From positions 2,728,001 through 2,792,000 of the forward strand of contig CM069876.1 in NCBI GenBank assembly GCA_036172665.1: a stretch of 64,000 bases of DNA, read 5' to 3'. Below, piece by piece: positions 56,573 through 64,000 of the stretch; the stretch's first letter is position 1; each line of letters starts with the position of its first letter. The DNA comes from Prosopocoilus inquinatus (lineage: Eukaryota; Arthropoda; Insecta; Coleoptera; Lucanidae). The notes beneath the pieces were generated by a model. It was given only the letters and a program-made list of their open reading frames with translations, was not told the DNA's origin and did not search any database. The translations under genes were made by a program, and so were the position numbers.

Positions 56573-57863
56573 CATGGGCTGCTGGAAAAGTTTCTGGAAA
56601 CTGTATGAAAAAGCGCATATGAAATTTGGTAAACGGTGTCATTGTTTTTCGAAATATTCGCCTTTGACGTCAATACACTTTTGCATACGCTGGAACCAAT
56701 TTCTAAAGCACGTTTTTCACTTTAAAGATGGTACCTCAGAAACCAGAGTCCGGAATATTTCAATCGCTGCTTCAGTCGACGAAAATCGCTCACCACGCAT
56801 TCTATTTTTGATATTTGGGAACAAAAAGAAATCATTAGGTGATAAATCAGGTGAATATGGACAATGAGTCATTAATTCAACATTTTTGTTGGACAAAAAA
56901 TTAACTGTTTGACGGTATGAGTGAGAGCTGGCGTTGTCATGATGGAGAATAATTCGTCGATTTCGATTGTTTCTTCTTATTTGATCGATGACTTCCGGCA
57001 AACAAATCGAAGTATACCAATCAGCATTCACGGTTTTTCGATCCTCTAAAGCCACTGTTGCTACATGTCCAGTTAAACCAAAGAAACAAGCAATTATTTG
57101 CTTCGCAGCACTACGTTAACGGACAACTTTTGTTCGTTTTGGTTCATTTTGAAATGCCCAAACGGTAGATTGTTGTTTACTTTCTGGCTCGTACGAATAG
57201 ATCCACGTTTCGTCACCAGTAACGATGTTATAAACTAAATTTGAACGACCTCCATTGAATTTCTTGAGCATTTCTTCGCCCCATTTGATACGACCCTGCT
57301 TTTGCGCTTCTGTTAAATTGTGTGGGATCCAACGACTGCAAAGCTTTCGTACGTTCAAATGATCATGCAAAATCTGGTGTATTGCTTTCATGACAATGTG
57401 TAAGGATGCTTGAATCTCACGGTATGTCAAATGTGGATCTCGTTCAAGCATTTCACGCACAGCATCTACATTAGTGGCAACAACAGATGTTGGCGGACGA
57501 CCTTCACGAAATTCGTCACTGAGAGAGGTACGTCCACGCTTTAATTCGACAAACCAATTATAAACACTGTTGTTTGATGGTGCTTCATCTCCAAAAGCCA
57601 AATGAAGCCGATCGAGGCATTGATTCGGCGTTAGACCTCATTTGAAATCGTAAAAAATCATGGCACGAAAATTTTCACGCGAGATTTCCATGTTTACACA
57701 AAATTACTTTTTCTCAAATGCTGTACGAACAAAACTAGTTCACTTGGATAGGAACTGTCAATAGAATTATAGGCGAAAACGTAATTTTTTTCAAATGTGA
57801 CAGTTGATAAATGCTAACAATTCTAGACCTACTAGATTCCAGAAAATTTTCCAGCAGCCCACG
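56573..57863 (-). mobile_element. Mariner element, copy 2 (1291 bp, full length)
   Basis: Ends CATGGGCTGCTGGAAAA and (reverse complement) CGTGGGCTGCTGGAAAA, with TA on both sides (56571-56572, 57864-57865). Length and ends agree with copy 3. One transposase gene on the minus strand with three nonsense changes. Confidence 0.9.
56639..57691 (-). pseudogene. Mariner transposase, copy 2
   Basis: Length is 351 codons from the ATG at 57691 (MEISRENFRAM) to TGA at 56641-56639 (EYFEKQ), the usual mariner size, with no frameshift that I can see. Three stops interrupt it: TGA in place of the cysteine after YDFK, TAA at 57115-57113 in place of the serine in VVRSRSAAK, and TGA in place of tryptophan in PSLKWKTC. 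The first two positions read TGT and TCA in copy 3; the third is TGG in copy 1. Catalytic acids are present: GDETWIYSYEP, LHHDNASSHSYRQT and SPDLSPNDFFLF (DD34D). Confidence 0.9.
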
Positions 57864-57865
57864 TA

Positions 57866-59944
57866 TGCAACCGCTAGAAACAATATAGAATATTTTTGAT
57901 TGAAATATTAGAGCGTTTAGTATCTTAGTTCAGAATTTATGACGGCCCAAAGAATGGATGTATATGCCGACTTTACTCTACACCAAATTTTCGGTGCATT
58001 GTTACCGACCTACTGTCTAAATTTGAAATTCTAACAATTCAAAAGATTTTTCCTGCTTTATTATTTAATTTGATTTATGTTTACTAATATGGAAAATATT
58101 TGCCATTTTCAAGTAGTATACTCTAATACGAACATTTCAATACATTTGAAAAAAAAAAAATATACGTAGAATTCTCATGTGTTATTGCCACCGATGTTTT
58201 AAGGAAGCAGGTTTCGGTAAAATCACCAACAGGTTATAATTGAATGAACTGCAAATTTGCTATATGTTTTAAAATGCAATTTATAAGCACATTCACAGTA
58301 TCTATGCCCTGAAATTGTGGATATGTATTACTCACAGACACACACCAGTTTTTTTTTTTTTTTGTGCGGTATATTTACGTTTTATTTCAGCAGTACATCA
58401 ATTTCTCATCAGAAGCGTCCTGGTTGCAAAAATTCGCTTTTTTAGTTTGGAATTTATTTCTAACTAATGCATTTCTGTCTCGTTTACCAATTAGCGTAAA
58501 ATAATGGAGTTGTTCAGGTCGAGTCTGTGACAAGAGCGAGTTCATAGCCGGCGGCAACCGCGAACCCAAACCAGAACAGCGGCCGAAACAATGAGCTAAT
58601 GACAACCGAAGAATATATAAAATACGCCGTCGACCTCCCTTTGAAATATCTGAAAGTCAAACAAATTCAACGTGTTGCCCTCCGGAAATGAAATGGGAGC
58701 GGATAAATTTTTGCTTTTGTGTACGGATTTGTAACTTTGTGTTTCTCATTGAAAATACTGTGAGAGAGAATTAAAACAAGAAGGAATCTTTTTAAATAAT
58801 TGCTTCATAAAAATAAACAAGCGAACACTTTTAAACACATTTATCCAAAAATTTGTAATCTACAAAGCGCTGGTAATTCTTCATTTTTTATTTTATTTTC
58901 ATTGAGCGTTTTATTAATTATTAATAGAAAAAATAAACTATTTCAAAGCATACACAATTAACTAAGAAAAATAATTTGATTTGAAATACAGTTGAGTTGC
59001 ACTGATTTTTTTCTCCTTCTTTTATTTAAATATATTTATATGTTTGTTATTTCTTAAACATTTTGCATATTCTAACTCTTGTTGAATAAATAAGTCGTAG
59101 CATTATCTAATGCTATCTTTTCGTTATCAATAGACGCATAAAAAATCAAATGAATAGATTTTCTCTTGTTTATCACTGATACTTCCGCCCTACGTTCATC
59201 AATTTCGCGGACAATCATTAACGGACAGTAAATAATGGATTCATCCATCAGTTTAAATGTCGATATTGCACATTCTGTGGTTTGATAAACATGCTAACGT
59301 ATAATACAGCAGCAGCTTATATTTGTTCCATGAGTAATTTAAAATCCCAGATTACAACAATAACAACAATAAAAAAAAACTGCGACGTAAAAACCACACA
59401 AATGTCTATGGCATACATAATTCATGCAGATTGGAAAAAATATATCGCTCAGGGTTTTCCGTAATTTGTTACAGCGATAAAAAACATAATGAAATAAAGT
59501 AATGAATTATGAAAATGACATGTCAACCCGCAATTAATAACGGATTTCTACTGTGATAAGTACATGGAAATTAAACTTTCATGTAATTTCGCGTGCTATC
59601 TTCGCGGTTTATCAGCAATCCGGTAGAACGGAGGAAAATAAAAATTACGGAAGGCCGTCGATTTTTCAAAAACTAACCAACAGCAAATTCCAGTGAAGCA
59701 AAGGCCGCCATACACACACATACACTTAAACCTACTCTACAAATAGATTAACTAACCCTTGATGTCTTCTTTCTTCTTCAAAATTTAATTCAAGTATTTT
59801 TATAATAGATTAAAAAGAAAGAGAAATGTGATATGAAAAATTGAAAGACTAATTGATGAACTTTTAATTAAACACCTAATACACTGAAGTTCTTTGTCTT
59901 TAAACTTATTAATTGCTCATTTGATCAATAGGACTTGTTACTAG
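57866..59944. other. No recognised gene
   Basis: AT-rich sequence with a GC-richer patch near 58500-58600 (a 72-codon minus-strand frame without family likeness). A block at 57955-57980 (TGTATATGCCGACTTTACTC) is the inverse of 54652-54671, hinting that the stretch from 54650 to 57980 once sat in a larger inverted structure. Confidence 0.45.
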
Positions 59945-59946
59945 TA

Positions 59947-61239
59947 CATGGGCTGCTGGAAATGTTTCTGGAAACGGTATGAAAAAAGCATATGAAATTT
60001 GGTAAACGGTTTCATTGTTTTTCGAAGTATTCGCCTTTGACGTCAATACACTTTTGCATACGCTCGAACCAATTTCTAAAGCAGGTTTCCCACTCGAAAG
60101 ATGGTACCTCAGAAACCAGTGTCCGGAATGTTTCAACCGCTGCTTCAGCCGACGAAAATCGCTCACCACGCATTTTATTTTTCATATTTGGGAAAAAAAG
60201 GAAATCATTAGGTGATAAATCAGGTGAATATGGATAATGAGTCATTAATTCAACATTTTTGTTGGACAAAAAATCAACTGTTTGACGGGCTGAGTGAGAG
60301 CTGGCGTTGTCACGATGGAGAATAATTCGTCGATTTCGATTGTTTCTTCTTATTTGATCGATGACTTCCGGCAAACAAATTTTAGTATACCAATTAGCAT
60401 TCACGGTTTTTCGATCCTCTAAAGCCACAGTTACTACATGTCCAGTTAAACCAAAGAAACAAGCAATCATTTGCTTCGCAGCACTGCGTGAACGGACAAC
60501 TTTTGTTGATTTTGGTTCATTTTGAAATACCCAAACGGTAGATTGTTGTGTACTTTGTGGCTTGTACGAATAGATCCACGTTTCGTCACCAGTAACGTAT
60601 GTTATAAACTAAATTTGAACGACCTCCATTGAATTTCTTGAGCATTTCTTCGTACTATTGGACACGAACCTGCTTTTGCGCTTTTGTTAAATTGTGTGGG
60701 ATCCAACGACTGCAAAGTTTCCGTACGTGCAAATGATCATGCAAAATCTGAAGTATTGCTTTCATGTCAATGCGTAAGGATGCTTGAATCTCACGGTATG
60801 TCACATGTCGATCTCGCTCAAGCATTTCACGCACAGCATCTACATTAGTGCCAACAACTGATGTTGATGGACGACCTTCACGAAATTCGTCACTGAGAGA
60901 GGGTATGTCCACGCTGGAATTCGGCAAACCGATTATGAACACTGCTTTTTGATGGTGCTTCATCTCCAAAGGCCAAATGAAGCCGATCGAGGCATTGTTT
61001 CGGCGTTAGACCACATTTGAAATCGTAAAAAATCATGGCACGAAAATTTTTACGCGAAAAATCCATGTTTACACAAAATTACTTTTTCTCAAATGCTGTA
61101 CAAACAAAACTAGTTCACTTGGATAGGAACTGTCAATAGAATTATAGGCGAAAAACGTCAAATTTTTCAAATATGACAGTTGATAAACGCTAACAATTCT
61201 AGACCTACTAGATTCCAGAAAATTTTCCAGCAGCCCACG
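59947..61239 (-). mobile_element. Mariner element, copy 3 (1293 bp, full length)
   Basis: Ends CATGGGCTGCTGGAAAT and (reverse complement) CGTGGGCTGCTGGAAAA, with TA on both sides (59945-59946, 61240-61241). Same orientation as copy 2 and 2.1 kb away from it, but each copy has its own flanks, so they are separate insertions. Confidence 0.9.
60012..61066 (-). pseudogene. Mariner transposase, copy 3
   Basis: From the ATG at 61066 to TGA at 60014-60012 (EYFEKQ). It retains the cysteine after YDFK and the serine in the VRSRSAAK region that are stops in copy 2, so these nonsense changes are copy-specific. It is broken instead by frameshifts: an extra T near 60598 next to the first catalytic block, and small insertions and deletions near 60900-60950 in the second DNA-binding region. 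Catalytic blocks present: LHRDNASSHSARQT and YSPDLSPNDFLFF. Confidence 0.9.
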
Positions 61240-61241
61240 TA

Positions 61242-62533
61242 ATGTCCTTCATCTTAAACAACTATTAATAGTTGAAAAATAGCTTTCTTATCTATTCAAA
61301 GTATTCGAAATTTGAGAGCAAACAATGATAAATATTTTTATCTACGACTGCTGGGGTGCGTTCAAAAATATCACACTCCGGCCTGTAACAATTATAATGC
61401 CTAGAATAAGATTTTATATATGTTTCTTATCAAAATTGTTTAATTATATTGATTTGGATCTTATATCATCATCTGCTGAATTCTAGTGTCGTTATAATTT
61501 ACTTTCCAAATGTATTTGCTCGCTCTGGGCCACGTTCATCAAATGGAAAATTCGAATTTTAAAGACCACGGGATTTTCTAAGAAATCCGATTGGCTGGTG
61601 GTTAAAACTGGCTTCGCCGCACAAACTGGGGGACAGTTTCTATTTGATTTGCATCTCTAAGTGGTGTGAAAAGCCATCTTTCTTTTAAATTCACATGGTG
61701 TGATTACTTCAAATCACTCACTTATCATCCAAAGATTTTGGTTTAAAATTTTCCCCTAATTATACCTGGGGTAAGTAATTTTCGATTATTTCTTTCAATT
61801 TCACACCGAAAACTTTTCCTTTGTGCAACCGCGTGGTGGAGCCTTGCAAATTTTTCTATTCAATTTTTAGAAAAACCCTGGGTGCCCTCCTAGATTATTA
61901 TTTCCTCGTGAAATAAACGCAGAGTAATTGCATACTCAATTTTCACTCGGATGAGTCAACGTGGACGAATTTTCTCTCGATCTTCGATGTCTGCAAGGAT
62001 ATCACATTTTTTTTTGGGGGGGGGGGACTCACCGATGAATCCGTGAACATCAGCGAGGCCTGAACCTGCTCCCCTTTCCGTGGTCTAGCTTAGCGTTGGA
62101 TGTTTTGATTTTGGAAGGTGTAGGACGAATCCTCCAGGTAGCAGTTCATTTAATTATTTTTTTTATCTGTCCCATTTTAAAATTTGCTCTATATTTTTGT
62201 TACTAAAAATTCATATTAAAATTTATTATTTCTCAAGATCTTAAATATTATTGATATTACCGTTTAAAATATTTATCTTACTCATTGTATTGGAATAGTA
62301 CCTTATTATAACATAAAAAGAGAAAGACATCAACAAACCAATTTCATGAAATATTTCAGTGAGTGAACTCACGAAAGTATTAATTATTCACGTGATTTCT
62401 AAATATTTTTCCTTGAATATAATATTTATATATACTTTCTTGTTTACCAAATTATATTATTGTACTCATACATGTTTCATTTACATTATATTTAAATTTT
62501 TTGTCCCTTATTTATATCTTAGAAAAATTTTGT
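61242..62533. other. No recognised gene
   Basis: AT-rich sequence with a G-run near 62015-62030. The 87-codon plus-strand frame at 62359 is rich in I, F and Y, as expected of AT-rich noise, and runs into the palindrome at 62534. Confidence 0.5.
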
Positions 62534-62657
62534 GCAAATCGTTTTTGATTGCAGTGAGAACCTCGAGCAGCCTCTGGACAGCTGTTTCAGCCCTGCTTGG
62601 GGCTTCTTCAGCAGAAACGTAGCTCGACATTCCCACTGCAGACCAAAAACGACTTGC
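62534..62657. repeat. Small palindrome carrying a hammerhead-like motif
   Basis: Arms GCAAATCGTTTTTGATTGCA...GCAGTGAGAACCTCGAGC and the inverse of GCAAGTCGTTTTTGGTCTGCA...GTGGGAATGTCGAGC enclose the hammerhead-like core. Small size, palindromic arms and ribozyme core resemble terminal pieces of Penelope-like or retrozyme-type elements of a different family from the one at 3-6 kb. Confidence 0.6.
62571..62617 (-). ncRNA. Hammerhead-ribozyme-like motif, copy 5 (well formed)
   Basis: On the minus strand: TTTCTG, CTGAAGA, stem AGCCC/GGGCT with a CAAGCA loop, GAAA, CAGCTG, TC, CAGAGG. CTGAAGA fits CUGANGA; stem II has five pairs and abuts both core strands without the extra T seen in copies 1-4; TTTCTG pairs with CAGAGG as stem I (four Watson-Crick pairs and two G-U). 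The segment ACAGCTGT is self-complementary, so stem III would form as a dimer, and the predicted cut is after GTC. This is the most complete hammerhead-like motif in the window. Confidence 0.6.
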
Positions 62658-62674
62658 CCAATTTATTCGCAAAT

Positions 62675-62720
62675 GCAATGTTAGGTCAAAAAGCGATAGT
62701 AAGATGTCGCTGTTTTATAT
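62675..62720 (+). repeat. Dispersed ~45-bp motif, copy D
   Basis: GCAATGTTAGGTCAAAAAG followed by CGATAGTAAGATGTCGCTG and TTTTATATG. It begins 18 bp after the end of the hammerhead-bearing palindrome. Confidence 0.6.
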
Positions 62721-64000
62721 GTTCTTATTTATATCATTTATATTTTGCTCAGGGTTACCAATTTCATCGCAATGCTCACCGTTATTAGAACTGAGAGCCG
62801 TTTGCCGTACGTACTCTTTTTTTTGTTTTTATCTTTCTCAAGTTTCAACTTACGAAAAGGTGGTCATAGGGTGAGAGTGATACTTGGGCGAACCACAATT
62901 TTCCACCGAGCGTAATATGTTATTTATAGTTCTCATCATGAAAAACACTAGGAGTATTATATTACACATAAATGCTGTCTAGTTTAACAACAACCAAAAA
63001 AATAGTGGCTTAGAGTTTCCGAGTGCATTTTAATAAATAGTGTAGTTGAGTTGATTAAAATCTTATCCAATAAATTTTTGATGACGGATTGTATTGAAGT
63101 TGACTTGAATAAGATATTATCCAATACATTTTGTTTAATCAATTAACTTCCACATTTACTCATTTTTTTCATTTTCAATTCCTCAGGAAATTAATACGTT
63201 GCGAGTATTTGTAACCAAGGCTGTGAAGTCGGAGTCGTGGGGTCGGAATCAGAAGCAATTATTGCGTATTTTTTTCATTATTATTTTTTTAACTTCTACA
63301 ACTTGATATGTATTAATTAATTAATTATTAGAGGCGAGGTTTGCGTATAGATGGTGCATTATAGTTGCGGATGAGTATACTTGTATTTTGATAGAAATAA
63401 AAATGTCAACAATAATGTAATGAAAGGGATAAGAAATCGGCCCACTTGTTCCGAAAGCGGTACGAAAATTTAATATTCGAACTGTATTAGTCTTCGCCCC
63501 AAGTAACCTCTGCGAATTAACAACGCTCGCAGTGTAACCCTTCCCCTTCCACTCAATAGCAATTTAAATGCATCGGAGCTGCAGAAGGAGTAAATAGTAC
63601 ATTCGGTGTAAAAAATGTCTAACACTAAGTGGGCCGAATTCTTTTCCCTGGTAACGAGGATTGTGTTACGATAAAAGAAAATACTTGTAGACGTCTGTGA
63701 CGGTTTGATTGGTATATTAAAAAACATAAAATAATTCAGGCAGGATCCGTTTTCAGAAATTGAAACCATGAATTAGAAATAAAAACATTCTTAACCAATT
63801 TCTTAACACTAAAATTTTTTTTAGATATTCTACATGACATTGAAAATGCAGCACACAGTAAACATCAACATATTGTACTCCTAATAATTTTTTGTTAGTA
63901 ACTTGGGTGTACGTCGTGTATTAAATGATCAAAATTTTAAAAAGATTAAAAAAGAAATCAAGTGGTAGAGTATAATTTCTTCGAAACAACATAACTTTTT
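62721..64000. other. No recognised gene
   Basis: AT-rich sequence. A block at 63219-63250 (GAAGTCGGAGTCGTGGGGTC) resembles the GTCGGAGTCGG repeats near the ends of some hAT elements, but no partner end lies in the window. The 99-codon minus-strand frame at 63470 has no recognised likeness. Confidence 0.45.

Overview
This looks like a gene-poor, repeat-dense stretch of an insect nuclear genome. A beetle is plausible but not proven. The evidence is AT-rich sequence, intron-interrupted remains of a CYP4-type cytochrome P450, insect-style mariner elements with TA target duplications, a copia fragment, LINE fragments, a tRNA-derived SINE and a Penelope-like element. I find no intact host gene and nothing bacterial. 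Most long open frames are transposase or reverse-transcriptase remnants, or their antisense shadows.

Layout. 1-2.6 kb: transposon ends and a small TA-flanked element with a transposase N-terminus. 2.8-5.95 kb: a Penelope-like element arranged as a head-to-head palindrome inside (TA)n repeats, with four hammerhead-ribozyme-like motifs. 7.9-10.7 kb: a 1.5 kb element with 0.5 kb inverted repeats and a hAT-like element. 10.7-12.7 kb: T-rich degenerate repeats. 12.7-17.4 kb: three foldback elements. 19.1-20.9 kb: the P450 pseudogene, with a foldback element in an intron. 21.5-26 kb: foldback elements and a six-unit diverged tandem repeat. 26.2-30.5 kb: a minus-strand LINE split by a hAT-like element (itself split by a MITE) and ending at a 1.34 kb mariner-type element. 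32.5-39.2 kb: a foldback element with a nested MITE, a LINE 3' end, a hAT element with a perfect 8-bp target duplication, and an asymmetric long-repeat element. 39.5-44.5 kb: a fossil of an uncharacterised CxxC protein family, a tRNA-Thr-derived SINE, a mariner fragment and copia pol. 44.5-49.4 kb: MITEs, a mariner-type element split by a solo LTR, a hammerhead-like palindrome, and a LINE broken by a mariner. 51.7-57.9 kb: a foldback element, two copies of one long-inverted-repeat family flanking a LINE fragment, and a mariner. 59.9-62.7 kb: a third mariner and a small palindrome with a well-formed hammerhead-like motif.

The window records repeated insertion and nesting rather than a working pathway. 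The points most worth following are the ribozyme-like motifs in palindromic settings (one contains the stop codon of the Penelope ORF), the family with roughly 650-700 bp inverted repeats and no visible transposase, the decayed CxxC gene, and a roughly 45-bp motif found four times in unrelated contexts. All coordinates come from reading by eye. Element ends are exact where a target duplication is quoted and approximate otherwise.
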